This document shows positions 7,630-16,787 of a stretch of 64,000 nt of DNA, one piece after another. The translations under genes were made by a program, and so were the position numbers. Position 1 is the stretch's first letter. Every line of letters begins with the position of its first letter. The DNA is from CAZCGA01 sp964498075 (GTDB taxonomy: Bacteria; Desulfobacterota; Binatia; HRBIN30): the NCBI GenBank assembly GCA_964498075.1, contig CAZCGA010000009.1, positions 1 through 64,000 on the forward strand, read 5' to 3'. The notes beneath the pieces were generated by a model. The model made no database searches and was not told the DNA's origin. It saw nothing but the letters and a program-made list of their open reading frames with translations.

Positions 7630-8922
7630 ATGAAACGCGCTGCCGCCATCCTCCTGGGCGTCGCCCTGGTCTGCCTCGTCGCGTACGTGTCGTGGCTGAA
7701 CCCGGCCGCCGTGGAGTTCCATCTCACCCCGACGTACAGCGTCCATGGCCCGCTCGCGGCCTTCATCGTGTTCGCCTTGGTGGTCGGCGCGGTGGCCGTG
7801 CTGGCCGTGGTGATGATGCAGGCCGGGCGGCGCGCCTTCGTTGCCTGGCGCCTGGACCGCGCGCAACGGCGCAGCGAGCGCATCGACGCCTGGGAGGAAC
7901 GCGGCGAAGAGCTGGTGTGGAATGGTGACGTGCAACGCGGGCGCGCCTTACTGCAGAAGGCGTGGCAGCGGCGTCCGGACAATCCACACGCCTTGCTGGC
8001 GCTGACGCTGTCGTACCAGGACACCGGAGAGCTGCAGCGCGCCCGCCAGCTGCTGGCAGGTGCGATCGGGCAGCACCATACGAATCCCGACATCTTGCTG
8101 GCGCTGGCCGAGGCACATCATGCGAGTGGAGAGCGCGCCGCATGCGTCGAGGTCCTCGAACGTTTGCGCGCCTTGCACCCGCAGGCGCCGCGTGTGCTGC
8201 GCGCGCTGCGCGACGTGTACGTCGAGGCGCAGCGCTGGTCCGATGCCGCAGCGTTGCAGGAAACGCTCCTCGGACAGTTGCCGGACCGGGCGGAAGCCAC
8301 GCGGGAGCGCGACTACGTGGCGGGCTTGCGCTACCAAGCCGGGCTGAGCCTCACGGAGCCGGCGGCGCGCGCGCGGGCCTTGGGGGCGCTGGCCGACAGC
8401 CGCGGCGGCTCCGTTCCGGTCCTGGTGAGCCTTGGTGACGCGCTGTTGGCTGATGGACGCGGAGACGAGGCCTCGGTTCTGTGGGAGCGGGCGCTGCGCA
8501 CGCGACCCCGGACCGTGTTTGTCGAGCGCCTGGCCCGCATCGCGACCGAGCCGCATCATCGCGAGCGGTTGCGCACGTTGCTGCGCCGGCTGCGCCCGGA
8601 ACAGGTGCGCAGCGAGCACGTGCACTTGGTCATCGCGCAGCTCTACCTTGCCGATGGCCGCCTCGACGACGCCGCCCGCGAGCTCGAGGCGCTGCAGAAC
8701 CCAGGCGCGGCCCCTGCCCTGCTGCATCGCCTCTGGGCCGACGTGCATCGCCGTCGCGGTCAGCTGGAGCAAGCGGTCAAAGCATACGCGCACGCGGAAG
8801 GCGCCGTGATCCAGCATCGCTGCAGCGTCTGTGAGCGTAGCGTGAAGGAATGGACCGGCTACTGTCCGCAGTGCGGTCACTGGGACTCGTACCGGTCGGA
8901 CGTGGAGATCGCGCTGGCGTGA
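7630..8922 (+). CDS. lapB: LapA-LapB-like fusion: membrane anchor, TPR repeats and C-terminal rubredoxin-type zinc knuckle
   Basis: This 430-residue protein combines two usually separate parts. Residues 1-75 hold two transmembrane helices with NPAAVEFHL between them and a second helix PLAAFIVFALVVGAV, resembling LapA (DUF1049). Residues of about 85-395 are helical TPR-like repeats. The C-terminus carries two CxxC pairs (CSVCERS and CPQCGHWDSY), the metal-binding rubredoxin-like domain of LapB/YciM. In enterobacteria LapB controls LpxC turnover and so lipopolysaccharide synthesis. A single LapA-LapB polypeptide would be an architectural variant. It follows rsfS by 20 bp. Confidence 0.82.
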   Translation: MKRAAAILLGVALVCLVAYVSWLNPAAVEFHLTPTYSVHGPLAAFIVFALVVGAVAVLAVVMMQAGRRAFVAWRLDRAQRRSERIDAWEERGEELVWNGDVQRGRALLQKAWQRRPDNPHALLALTLSYQDTGELQRARQLLAGAIGQHHTNPDILLALAEAHHASGERAACVEVLERLRALHPQAPRVLRALRDVYVEAQRWSDAAALQETLLGQLPDRAEATRERDYVAGLRYQAGLSLTEPAARARALGALADSRGGSVPVLVSLGDALLADGRGDEASVLWERALRTRPRTVFVERLARIATEPHHRERLRTLLRRLRPEQVRSEHVHLVIAQLYLADGRLDDAARELEALQNPGAAPALLHRLWADVHRRRGQLEQAVKAYAHAEGAVIQHRCSVCERSVKEWTGYCPQCGHWDSYRSDVEIALA

Positions 8923-8957
8923 CAACATGGCGGGGCCTGCGCGACGCCGCCGCCCCC

Positions 8958-9578
8958 CTACTCCCGCGAGATGTACCCTCTCTCCTTCAAGTACGACAGT
9001 ATCTTCCCCAAGCTCTCCGCTTCGGTCTCCCGGTGCGTGTGCACTACGATCTCCGCATTGAGCGGCGGCTCGTACGGCGCTGACACGCCGGTGAACTCCT
9101 TGATCTCGCCGGCGCGCGCCTTCTTGTAGTGCCCCTTCGGGTCGCGGCGCTCACACTCTTCCAAGGCGCAGTCGACGTAGACTTCGATGAACTCACCGTC
9201 CGCCATGAGCTGGCGCGCCTGATCGCGATCGGCGCGGTACGGCGAGATGAATGCGGTCGCATTGACCACGCCGGCCGCGGTGAACAGCTTCGCCACCTCG
9301 CCGATGCGCCGGATGTTCTCGTTGCGATCCTGCGGAGAGAACCCCAAGTCCTTGTTCAAGCCGTGACGGATGTTGTCGCCGTCGAGCACGTAGGCGTGCA
9401 CACCGCGGTCCCACAGTGCCTTCTCCAACGCCACCGCCAACGTCGACTTGCCCGACGCCGGCAACCCGGTCATCCAGATGGTGCAGGCTTTGTGACCGGT
9501 CACCGCTTCCCGGTCCGCCTTGGTGACCGCACCGGGATGCCAGACCACATGCTTCGATTTCAGATTCGCCATAGGCAT
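8958..9578 (-). CDS. cysC: Adenylyl-sulfate kinase
   Basis: The 206-residue enzyme phosphorylates APS to PAPS. Walker [10 protein letters not shown] (about residues 38-46), the [16 protein letters not shown] loop, [10 protein letters not shown] and [16 protein letters not shown] are all family hallmarks. A second ATG six bases downstream of the first could also be the start. There is no ATP-sulfurylase gene adjacent. The nearby CysH looks like an APS reductase, which does not need PAPS, so CysC may serve sulfation rather than assimilation, or the two act in parallel. Confidence 0.95.
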   Translation of the reverse strand: MPMANLKSKHVVWHPGAVTKADREAVTGHKACTIWMTGLPASGKSTLAVALEKALWDRGVHAYVLDGDNIRHGLNKDLGFSPQDRNENIRRIGEVAKLFTAAGVVNATAFISPYRADRDQARQLMADGEFIEVYVDCALEECERRDPKGHYKKARAGEIKEFTGVSAPYEPPLNAEIVVHTHRETEAESLGKILSYLKERGYISRE

Positions 9579-9680
9579 TGGTTCTTACTGAACCCGGCGC
9601 GGTCTCTCAAGGGCGGATTGCGGGCACGGTCGAAATGTCGCCCGGATTGAGGCAGAGTCGGGAGAGAGGGAGACGATCAC

Positions 9681-11510
9681 GTGAAGCACGAGGACAGCGC
9701 GCAAGGCATCGCTTGGGACCTGACTGACCTGTACGCCGGAGCGGACGATGCTCGCGTCGTGCAAGACCTGGACGCGGCACTAGCCGCCGCGCAGCGGTTC
9801 GCCGAACGATACCGCGGGAAGATCCGCATCGACGGCGGGCCATCGGCGACCCTGGTCGCAGAAGCCACCGCCGCAATGGAGGCAATTTTCGAGCAGACGG
9901 GCAAAGCGTGCGTCTACGCCGATCTCTTGCACGCCGCCGACACCACCCCGGCGGCACATGGCGCCCTGCTCGCCCTGACGCACGAGAAGGCCTCGGCGGT
10001 TCGCCAGCAGGTGCTCTTCTTCGAGCTGGAGTGGCTGGCGGTCGACGACGCGGTGGCGCAACCGATCATCGACGATCCCGCCTGCGCAAAGTATCGCCAC
10101 TATCTGCGCAGTCTGCGCCGCTACCGCCCGCACGTGCTGTCGGAGCCCGAGGAGAAGGTCCTGGAGGACAAGGCGAACACGGGGGTGCGGGCCTTTGCGC
10201 GCCTCTTCGATGAGCTGGTGTCGTCGTTGAGCTTCGAGGTCGAGGTCGATGGCGAGCGGCAGCGTCTCAATGAAAGCGGCGTGCTCGCCTTGCTCTACGA
10301 CCACCGGCGCGACGTGCGGCGCGCTGCCGCGGAGGGCCTGACCCGCGGCCTGCAGGCGCACGAGCTGGTGCTCGGCTTCATCTTCAACACGGTGGTGCAG
10401 GATCATGCGGTCGACGATCGCCTGCGCGCCCATCGCGACCCGATGGACGCGCGGCACCTCGCCAACGAGATCAGCAGCGAGACCGTGCAGGTGCTGATGC
10501 AGGCCTGTGAGGCGCGGCACGACCTGGTGCAACGCTACTACCACTTGAAGAGCCGGCTGCTCGGCGTCGCACCGTTGACCGACTACGATCGCTACGCGCC
10601 GATCAGCGCGGAGAGCGGGATGACCTCGTGGCCGCGCTGCCGGGAGATCGTGCTCGACGCTTACGGCGAGTTCTCGCCGCGCCTGCGTGAGATCGCCGCC
10701 GAGTTCTTCGACCGCCGGTGGATCGATGCCGAGGCGCGTTCCGGAAAGCGCGGTGGCGCGTTCAGCACCTCGACGGTGCCCAGCGTGCACCCGTACGTGC
10801 TCGTCAACTACACCGGACGCGTGCACGACGTGATGACCGTCGCCCACGAGCTCGGCCACGGCGTGCACCAGTACCTGTCGCGGCCGCACGGCTACCTGCA
10901 GGCGGACACGCCGCTGACCACGGCGGAGACGGCGAGCGTGTTCGGTGAGATGCTGGTGTTCGAGTATCTGCAGCGCCAGGTCGACGACCCCGCGGTCCGG
11001 CTCAGCCTGCTGTGCAACAAGATCGAGGACACCATCGCCACTGTGTTCCGCCAGATCGCCTTGACGCGCTTCGAGGAGAAGATGCATCGCGAGCGACGCG
11101 CGCACGGCGAGCTGTCGCGCGAGCGCATCTGCACGCTCTGGCACGAGACCAATGCGGCGCTCTACGGCGATGCGGTCACGCTCACCGACAACTACCGCTG
11201 GTGGTGGGCCTACATCCCGCATTTCGTGCACACGCCCTTCTACTGCTACGCCTACGGCTTCGGCGAGCTGCTGGTGCTGGCGCTCTACGGCATGTACCGG
11301 CGCGAGGGTGCCGGCTTCGTTCCGAAGTATATCGAGCTGCTCGCCGCCGGCGGCTCCGACGCGCCGGAGAACCTACTGCAGCGCATCGGCGTCGACATCA
11401 CCGATCCCAGCTTCTGGCAGCTGGGTCTCGAACCGCTGGAGCGGATGGTCGAGGAAGCGGAGCGGCTGACAGTGGAGCGTGAAGCGCACCTCGTGAAGCG
11501 TGAAGCGTAG
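9681..11510 (+). CDS. pepF: Oligoendopeptidase F, M3 metallopeptidase family
   Basis: This 609-residue cytoplasmic zinc peptidase cleaves short peptides. The zinc site HELGHGVHQYLS (the HExGH motif) lies at about residues 391-402, with the third ligand in TAETASVFGEM about 25 residues later. The segment FVHTPFYCYAYGFGELLVLALY near the C-terminus is typical of PepF. The start ATG-equivalent is GTG 9681. The last ten or so codons (REAHLVKREA) are encoded by an intergenic-type GTGAAGCG repeat that reaches into the gene, so the native end was probably slightly shorter. Confidence 0.93.
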   Translation: MKHEDSAQGIAWDLTDLYAGADDARVVQDLDAALAAAQRFAERYRGKIRIDGGPSATLVAEATAAMEAIFEQTGKACVYADLLHAADTTPAAHGALLALTHEKASAVRQQVLFFELEWLAVDDAVAQPIIDDPACAKYRHYLRSLRRYRPHVLSEPEEKVLEDKANTGVRAFARLFDELVSSLSFEVEVDGERQRLNESGVLALLYDHRRDVRRAAAEGLTRGLQAHELVLGFIFNTVVQDHAVDDRLRAHRDPMDARHLANEISSETVQVLMQACEARHDLVQRYYHLKSRLLGVAPLTDYDRYAPISAESGMTSWPRCREIVLDAYGEFSPRLREIAAEFFDRRWIDAEARSGKRGGAFSTSTVPSVHPYVLVNYTGRVHDVMTVAHELGHGVHQYLSRPHGYLQADTPLTTAETASVFGEMLVFEYLQRQVDDPAVRLSLLCNKIEDTIATVFRQIALTRFEEKMHRERRAHGELSRERICTLWHETNAALYGDAVTLTDNYRWWWAYIPHFVHTPFYCYAYGFGELLVLALYGMYRREGAGFVPKYIELLAAGGSDAPENLLQRIGVDITDPSFWQLGLEPLERMVEEAERLTVEREAHLVKREA

Positions 11511-11566
11511 AAGAAGCACGACTCAGTATCCCCCGACGCTTCACGAGACGCGCTTCACGCTTCACT
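11471..11566. repeat. Inverted repeat of GTGAAGCG units overlapping the end of pepF
   Basis: The arms 11471-11501 and 11536-11566 pair at 28 of 31 positions. Each is built from iterated GTGAAGCG/CGCTTCAC units. The left arm lies inside pepF and supplies its last codons; the right arm is intergenic. It can form a long hairpin after pepF and may act in transcript ending or stability, or be a mobile palindrome. Confidence 0.8.
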
Positions 11567-11610
11567 CGCTCCGCTTGCCGCAACCTGGAACCGAGGTTAC
11601 AACTTAGCTC

Positions 11611-11937
11611 ATGCACATCACGATGGTGAAGAAGAAGATGCAGGACGGCTCGGACTGCCGGAAGTGCGCCGAGGTGACCGAGCATCTGCAGTCGCGCGGG
11701 CTGTGGGAGCGCATCGACGAGGTCGTCTGGGCGCGCGAGGGCGATCCGGAGAGCCCGGGCATGCAGCTCGGCGCGCGCCTCGGCGTCGAGCGCGCCCCAT
11801 TCTTCGTCGTCCGCGATGCGCAGGGTGAGAAGGTCTACACCAGCGTGCTGCAGTTGATCCGCGAACGCTTCGGTCAGACGGTCACGACCCAGGAGCAAGC
11901 GTGCGACGTCGATCCGGATGATATTGGAGGGATCTAG
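11611..11937 (+). CDS. Thioredoxin-fold protein with CRKC motif, near cysH
   Basis: The 108-residue protein begins MHITMVKKKMQDGSDCRKC, where the C-x-x-C pair sits at residues 16-19. A later cis-proline-type segment, GVERAPFFVVRD (about 61-72), supports a glutaredoxin/thioredoxin fold. The C-terminus has one more cysteine. It lies next to cysH (convergent, 110 bp apart), and APS/PAPS reductases need a thiol donor, so a role in recycling CysH is possible but inferred from location only. No signal peptide is visible, so it is cytoplasmic. Confidence 0.7.
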   Translation: MHITMVKKKMQDGSDCRKCAEVTEHLQSRGLWERIDEVVWAREGDPESPGMQLGARLGVERAPFFVVRDAQGEKVYTSVLQLIRERFGQTVTTQEQACDVDPDDIGGI

Positions 11938-11945
11938 GGGAGCCG

Positions 11946-12051
11946 GTAGGGGCGAAGCATTTTCGACCTCACAGGGGGCGGCGTTCGCGAGCGCACGCCG
12001 TCGTCGTTAAGCGGCGTCGCAAGCACAGGGCGGAAAATGCCTCGCCCCTAC
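11946..12051. repeat. Inverted repeat between convergent genes (GTAGGGGCGA type)
   Basis: The arms 11946-11964 and 12033-12051 match at 18 of 19 bases as inverted copies (GTAGGGGCGAAGCATTTTC). They bracket a 68-bp spacer between the thioredoxin-like gene and cysH, reaching four bases into the cysH 3' end. Position between convergent stops suits a bidirectional terminator, but no T-run follows the stem. It may instead be one of the short mobile palindromes of this genome. Confidence 0.75.
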
Positions 12052-12776
12052 TTCACGTTCCCCGCGTGCAGGCCGCACTCCTTCATCGTCTCCTCTTCCC
12101 ACCACCAACGGCCTTCGCGCTCGTGTTGGCCCGGATGGACGGGCCGGGTGCAGGGCTCGCAGCCGATCGAGATGAAGCCGCGGTCGTGCAGGGCGTTGTA
12201 CGGTACATCATGCTCGCGGATGTAGGCCCACACCTGCTTCGAGGTCCAGTTGGCAATCGGGTTGAACTTCACCAGCAGCCGTTCCGGTGACCCGAAGGTT
12301 GGGTCGAGTTGCACCACGGGCACCTCGGCGCGCGTCCCCGGGCTCTGGTCCTTGCGCTGCCCCGTCACCCACGCCCGCAGCGGCTTCAGCGCCCGCACCA
12401 GCGGCTCCACCTTGCGCACGCCGCAGCATTCCTTGTGGCCGTCCTTGTAGAACGAGAACAGCCCCTTCTCGCGCACCAGCTTCTGCACGGCCTCGGGCTG
12501 CGGGAAGAACGTCTCCACCGGCATGCCGTAGTGCTCGCGTACTTTGTCCAGGAACTGATAGGTCTCGGGATGCAGCCGTCCGGTGTCGAGCGAAAACACC
12601 GTGAACTTGCCGCCGACCTTCTTCGCCATATCGACGAGGACGACGTCCTCGGCACCGCTGAAGGAGATCGCGACATCCGGTCCGTATTCACGAATGGCCA
12701 ACGCGACAATGTCGCGCGGGTCCTTGTGGGCATATTCCGCGGCCAGCGCCGCGAGGTTCTTTGGATCAAGCGCCAT
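12048..12776 (-). CDS. cysH: Assimilatory adenylyl-sulfate reductase (CysH family, iron-sulfur type)
   Basis: The 242-residue enzyme reduces activated sulfate to sulfite. The PP-loop-type nucleotide site is [12 protein letters not shown] (about residues 35-46) and [12 protein letters not shown] follows. Paired cysteines in [12 protein letters not shown] and CEPCTRPV are the ligands of a [4Fe-4S] cluster, which marks the APS-using type rather than the PAPS-using one. The redox-active cysteine is in the C-terminal KECGLH. Divergent promoter space (12777-12950) separates it from the next gene. Confidence 0.95.
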   Translation of the reverse strand: MALDPKNLAALAAEYAHKDPRDIVALAIREYGPDVAISFSGAEDVVLVDMAKKVGGKFTVFSLDTGRLHPETYQFLDKVREHYGMPVETFFPQPEAVQKLVREKGLFSFYKDGHKECCGVRKVEPLVRALKPLRAWVTGQRKDQSPGTRAEVPVVQLDPTFGSPERLLVKFNPIANWTSKQVWAYIREHDVPYNALHDRGFISIGCEPCTRPVHPGQHEREGRWWWEEETMKECGLHAGNVK

Positions 12777-12876
12777 GTTTCCCCCTTGTGCGTTCTCAGT
12801 TACCGCGTCTTGGTGCGGCGGGAATCCGATTTATGTACAGTCCGCGCGCCGAACACGCAACCCCTCGCGGGGGATG

Positions 12877-12905
12877 TTCACTCACTCTGGCGCTTGTGGT
12901 ATCGT
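12877..12905 (+). promoter_or_regulatory. Possible sigma-70-type promoter
   Basis: TTCACT (12877-12882) and TATCGT (12900-12905) are spaced by 17 bp and each matches the consensus at 4 of 6 bases. A start of transcription near 12912 would give a leader of about 40 bases to the gene at 12951. In such GC-rich DNA this is suggestive only. Confidence 0.3.
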
Positions 12906-12950
12906 TCCCCCCGTACAACTCAGGGTCCGGCAACCGAGAGGAGACACAGC

Positions 12951-13232
12951 ATGTCGGTCGATCGCAGCGTGACTGAGAAGATTTTGAACGTGCTGCGGCC
13001 GTATGCCTCCAACTGGAGCGGCACACTCGGTCGTGGCGATCTGGTCATTCCGCAGCGCGAGATCGCGCGGGTCATCCACGACATTCTCGACGCCCTGAGC
13101 GAGGTCGACGACCGTGGCGGTGAGGCCAGCGCCATGGACGTCTTCCAGGTTCTCACCGACGCGCGCCGTCTCCCTTCGCTGCAGGATCAAGTCGAGCGCC
13201 TGCAGGGCGCGTTCCTCATCGTGAAGCGGTAG
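12951..13232 (+). CDS. Conserved hypothetical protein (93 aa)
   Basis: ATG 12951 follows GAGAGGAG at good spacing. The 93-residue product is soluble and mostly helical, with SVTEKILNVLRPYASNWS at the start, a basic-hydrophobic middle (IPQREIARVIHDILDALSE) and LQDQVERLQGAFLIVKR at the end. I do not recognise a family. There are no metal, catalytic or membrane motifs. It stands alone between cysH (divergent) and the acyl-CoA synthetase. Confidence 0.7.
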   Translation: MSVDRSVTEKILNVLRPYASNWSGTLGRGDLVIPQREIARVIHDILDALSEVDDRGGEASAMDVFQVLTDARRLPSLQDQVERLQGAFLIVKR

Positions 13233-13354
13233 GCGCACCTCGCTCTCTACGCTCTCAGCTTCCCATACCCTCACGCCCCGCCAGGATTTGCCTTCCTGCA
13301 CGGGGCTGGCAATGCTACGGTTCCGTCACCCGCGGACCGAGGAGCCCGCGCCTC

Positions 13355-15004
13355 ATGGGATTCAACCTCGCTGAGATCAACGAAGCCATCGCCGCCGCCA
13401 TCCCCGAGCGCGAGTGCATCGTCCTTCGCGACCGGCGTCTGACCTGGCGGGACTTCACCGAGCGCACGCGCCGGCTGGCCAACCTCCTGCACGCCCACGG
13501 CCTCGGCTGCCACCACGAACGTCGCGGCCTGCAGAACTTCGAATCGGGTCAGGACCATCTCGGCCTCTACCTCTACAACGGCAACGAGTACCTCGAAGGA
13601 ATGGTCGGCGCGTACAAGGCGCGGGTCGCACCGTTCAACGTCAACTATCGCTATGTCGAGGACGAGCTGGTCTATCTGCTCAACGACGCCGACTGTCGTG
13701 CCCTGCTCTACCACGCCCGCTTCGCACCGACGCTGGCGCGCATCCGCGGCGACCTGCCGCATCTGCAGCTGCTCATCCAGGTGGCCGACGAGTCGCAACG
13801 TCCGCTCTTGCCGGGGGCCATCGACTACGAAGCGGCGCTGCAGCATGCATCGGCGGAGCGGCCGGCACTCGACTGGTCTCCGGACGATCTCTACATCCTC
13901 TACACCGGCGGGACGACCGGCATGCCGAAGGGCGTGCTGTGGCGCCAGGAAGACATCTTCTTCGGCGCGCTCGGCGGCCATCCTCCCGGCGGTTCGCCGC
14001 ATCAGTCAATCGACAGCATCGTTGAAGTCGCCAAGGCGGGATCGATGCGCGCCCTCCCCGCGCCGCCGTTCATGCACGGCGCGGCGCACTGGATGGCGTT
14101 CACCTGCTTCCACCAGGGCGGCACGGTCGTCGTTCAACAGCACCCCGGTCACCTCGACCCGCACGACATCTGGTCGACGATCGAACGGGAGAAGATCATG
14201 TTCCTGACCATCGTCGGCGACGCCTTCGGCCGCCCGCTCCTCGATCAGCTCGGCAAGCAATCCTACGATCTCTCCTGCCTCAACGTCCTGCTCTCCGGCG
14301 GCGCCATTCTCACCCCGACTTTGAAGGAGGCGTTCCTCGAGCGGCTGCCGCACATCATGATCCTCGACGGCTTCGGCGCCTCGGAGACCGGCGGGCACGG
14401 CACGCAGATCACCATGAAGGGCATGCAGGTCACTACCGGCAGCTTCAAGATGAACGAGCAGACCGTGGTGCTGAGAGAGGACCTCAGCGGTCCGCTGGCT
14501 GCCGGCAGCAGCGACAGCGGCTGGCTGGCGCGCACCGGCCGGGTGCCGCTCGGCTACTTCAAAGATGCGGAGAAGACGGCCAAGACGTTTCCGGTCATCA
14601 ACGGCGTGCGCTACGCCGTCCCCGGCGATCACGCGAAGGTCGCGGCCGACGGCGCGATCGTGGTGCTCGGCCGCGGCTCGGTGAGCATCAACTCCGGCGG
14701 CGAGAAGATCTACCCGGAAGAGGTGGAGAAGGCGTTGAAGCACCATCCGTCGGTGTACGACGCCGTAGTCGTGGGCACGCCGAGCGACCGTTTCGGCCAG
14801 CAAGTCACGGCCGTGGTGCAGGCGCGCCAAGGTGAGGTGCCCGACAAGCAGGAGCTGATCGAGTTCTGCGCCAGCCACCTGGCACGCTACAAGCTCCCCA
14901 AGGCGATCATCTTCGTCGACGAAATGGTGCGCAGTCCGTCGGGCAAGGCGGACTATCGCTGGGCGAAGAAGACGGCGATGGAGAGCCTGGGCCTGAGCTC
15001 GTAG
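13355..15004 (+). CDS. Acyl-CoA synthetase (AMP-binding family)
   Basis: This 549-residue adenylate-forming enzyme should activate a carboxylic acid with ATP and couple it to CoA. The AMP-binding loop YTGGTTGMPKGV is at about residues 184-195, the DGFGASETGGHGTQ adenine-binding segment at about 338-351, and the C-terminal hinge and lysine region is GRGSVSINSGGEKIYPEEVE with PSGKADYRWAK at the end. It resembles the fatty-acyl or steroid-acid CoA ligases of actinobacteria and deltaproteobacteria (FadD3/FadD17-like), but the substrate is not determined. Start ATG 13355. Confidence 0.9.
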   Translation: MGFNLAEINEAIAAAIPERECIVLRDRRLTWRDFTERTRRLANLLHAHGLGCHHERRGLQNFESGQDHLGLYLYNGNEYLEGMVGAYKARVAPFNVNYRYVEDELVYLLNDADCRALLYHARFAPTLARIRGDLPHLQLLIQVADESQRPLLPGAIDYEAALQHASAERPALDWSPDDLYILYTGGTTGMPKGVLWRQEDIFFGALGGHPPGGSPHQSIDSIVEVAKAGSMRALPAPPFMHGAAHWMAFTCFHQGGTVVVQQHPGHLDPHDIWSTIEREKIMFLTIVGDAFGRPLLDQLGKQSYDLSCLNVLLSGGAILTPTLKEAFLERLPHIMILDGFGASETGGHGTQITMKGMQVTTGSFKMNEQTVVLREDLSGPLAAGSSDSGWLARTGRVPLGYFKDAEKTAKTFPVINGVRYAVPGDHAKVAADGAIVVLGRGSVSINSGGEKIYPEEVEKALKHHPSVYDAVVVGTPSDRFGQQVTAVVQARQGEVPDKQELIEFCASHLARYKLPKAIIFVDEMVRSPSGKADYRWAKKTAMESLGLSS

Positions 15005-15250
15005 GCTTTCCGGGATCGCGCAACCGGCCCGGTCTGCGCTGCGCCTCGGGCGTCGGCTCGACATTGTGCGCCGGGCTTGCTATTAATATCCGTGTTTATT
15101 GTCGCGCTCCCCACTCTGCCCACCTGCAGTTTGTCCAGGCCTCAATAAACTTGTCGCGGTGCAATGACGCTCCCTGCGACGAGCATCTCGGTCCACGGCG
15201 CCTCCCGTATGCAATTGGCGCCCTCACAAAATGAAAGGAACTCTCCCCTC

Positions 15251-16489
15251 GTGAACCTCTTCCCCTCAACCTTCGAACACTTCCACCTCTCTCCACCCAT
15301 GCTCGCCGCCTTGCGCGCCGCCGGGTACCAGACGCCGACGCCGATTCAGGCGCAGGCGATCGAGCCGGGTCTGCAGGGGCGCGATGTCCTCGGCGCCGCA
15401 CAGACCGGCACGGGGAAAACCGCCGCGTTTCTCATCCCGATCGTCGAACGTCTACGCACGCACAGCGGCAGCGCCTTGGTGTTGGCACCGACGCGGGAGC
15501 TGGCGGAGCAGATCTTCACGTGGTCGCAGCGTCTCGGCTGCGGCCTGCGCGCCGCCCTCGTCGTCGGCGGGGTCGCCTATGGCCCGCAGTTCCAGGCGCT
15601 GCGCGACCGGCCATCGATTATCGTCGCCACACCCGGCCGCCTCGTCGACCACATCGAGCGCGGTACAGTCTCGACCAAACCTATCCGCATCCTCGTGCTC
15701 GACGAAGCGGATCGCATGCTCGACATGGGCTTCAAGCCGCAACTCGATCGCATCATGCGGGAGCTGCAAACGCCGCGGCAGACGTTGCTGTTCTCCGCAA
15801 CATTACCGCCCGACCTCGGTGCACTGGCCCGGATGCATCTGCGCGACCCGATTCGCGTGGCGGTGGGCCCGCAAGCGCTGCCGCCCCCCCGTGCAACCCA
15901 GGACGTGTACATGGTCGGACGCGAGGAGAAGACACCGTTGCTGCTCTCGCTGCTGCACGCCCATCCCGGAAAGATGCTGGTGTTCGCACGCACCAAGCAC
16001 CGCACCGATCGCGTGGCGCGGGCACTGCGCAACGCCGGCCACGCCGCGCAGCGCCTGCACTCCGATCGCAGCCAGTCACAACGGCGTGAGGCACTAGACG
16101 GCTTCCGCGGCGGTCGTTACCGGATCCTGATCGCCACCGACATCGCCGCCCGCGGAATCGATGTGACCGGCATCGACCGCGTCATCAACTACGACCTGCC
16201 GCAGACCGCCGAAGACTACGTCCACCGCATCGGTCGGACGGCGCGCGCCGAGGCGGCGGGCCACGCGTCGAGCTTCGCAGCGCCCGACGAACGGGCGCAG
16301 CTGCACAGCATCGAGCGCCATATCGGGCGCCCGCTACCGCGCCAGCCGCACAGCACCAGCCGCGCCGCGGGCACACCAACACCGCACGCGCCGAAGGAGG
16401 TTCAGCATGCGCAAGGACGAGGATTCACACCGCTTCGGTCCCGGAAGCTGGGTGACGCTGCGCGGTACCGGCGAGCACGTCAAGGTTGA
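15251..16489 (+). CDS. DEAD-box ATP-dependent RNA helicase
   Basis: The preferred start is GTG 15251, ten bases after AAAGGAA, giving 412 residues; longer in-frame starts exist. All core motifs are present: Q motif TPTPIQAQAI, motif I AQTGTGKT, PTRELAEQ, TPGRL, DEAD in LVLDEADRMLDMGF, SATLPP, ATDIAARGIDV and HRIGRTAR. The domain ends soon after, with a short basic tail as in RhlE-type helicases. It probably unwinds structured RNA, often in the cold. The 246-bp upstream region contains AT-rich TATTAATATCC and could be a regulated leader. Its last 83 bp overlap the next gene. Confidence 0.93.
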   Translation: MNLFPSTFEHFHLSPPMLAALRAAGYQTPTPIQAQAIEPGLQGRDVLGAAQTGTGKTAAFLIPIVERLRTHSGSALVLAPTRELAEQIFTWSQRLGCGLRAALVVGGVAYGPQFQALRDRPSIIVATPGRLVDHIERGTVSTKPIRILVLDEADRMLDMGFKPQLDRIMRELQTPRQTLLFSATLPPDLGALARMHLRDPIRVAVGPQALPPPRATQDVYMVGREEKTPLLLSLLHAHPGKMLVFARTKHRTDRVARALRNAGHAAQRLHSDRSQSQRREALDGFRGGRYRILIATDIAARGIDVTGIDRVINYDLPQTAEDYVHRIGRTARAEAAGHASSFAAPDERAQLHSIERHIGRPLPRQPHSTSRAAGTPTPHAPKEVQHAQGRGFTPLRSRKLGDAARYRRARQG

Positions 16490-16787
16490 GGCGTGGTCGG
16501 TCATCGCGGCGGCGTACCGCCTGCGCTCGCGCAAGCACGGCATCTTGTTTGCCACCGATGCTGAGGTCGACGAGGTAACGGTCCACCCCAACGTTCACCT
16601 CGGCAAGCACTGGAGACGGTGCCGCGCGGTCGGCTGCGGCGCGCCACTCACCCCGTCCTTGCCGATCTGCCCGCGGTGTCAGGGGCCGACCTGCACCTGC
16701 GGCCGCTGCCAATGCGTCCGCCTGACCGCGGCGTCGTCGGCGCGCCCGAAGGCCCCTCGCAAGAAGGCTGCAGCCCGACGGCAATGA
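16407..16787 (+). CDS. Zinc-ribbon-like small protein, partner of the helicase
   Basis: A perfect AAGGAGG precedes ATG 16407 even though it lies inside the helicase gene (83-bp overlap). The 126-residue product has an N-terminal beta-rich part (GSWVTLRGTGEHVKVEAWS) and then cysteines arranged as CRAVGC, CPRC and CTCGRCQC at about residues 72-103, a probable zinc site, followed by a basic lysine/arginine tail suited to nucleic-acid binding. I do not recognise a named family. Coupling to the helicase suggests a role in RNA handling. Confidence 0.7.
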   Translation: MRKDEDSHRFGPGSWVTLRGTGEHVKVEAWSVIAAAYRLRSRKHGILFATDAEVDEVTVHPNVHLGKHWRRCRAVGCGAPLTPSLPICPRCQGPTCTCGRCQCVRLTAASSARPKAPRKKAAARRQ

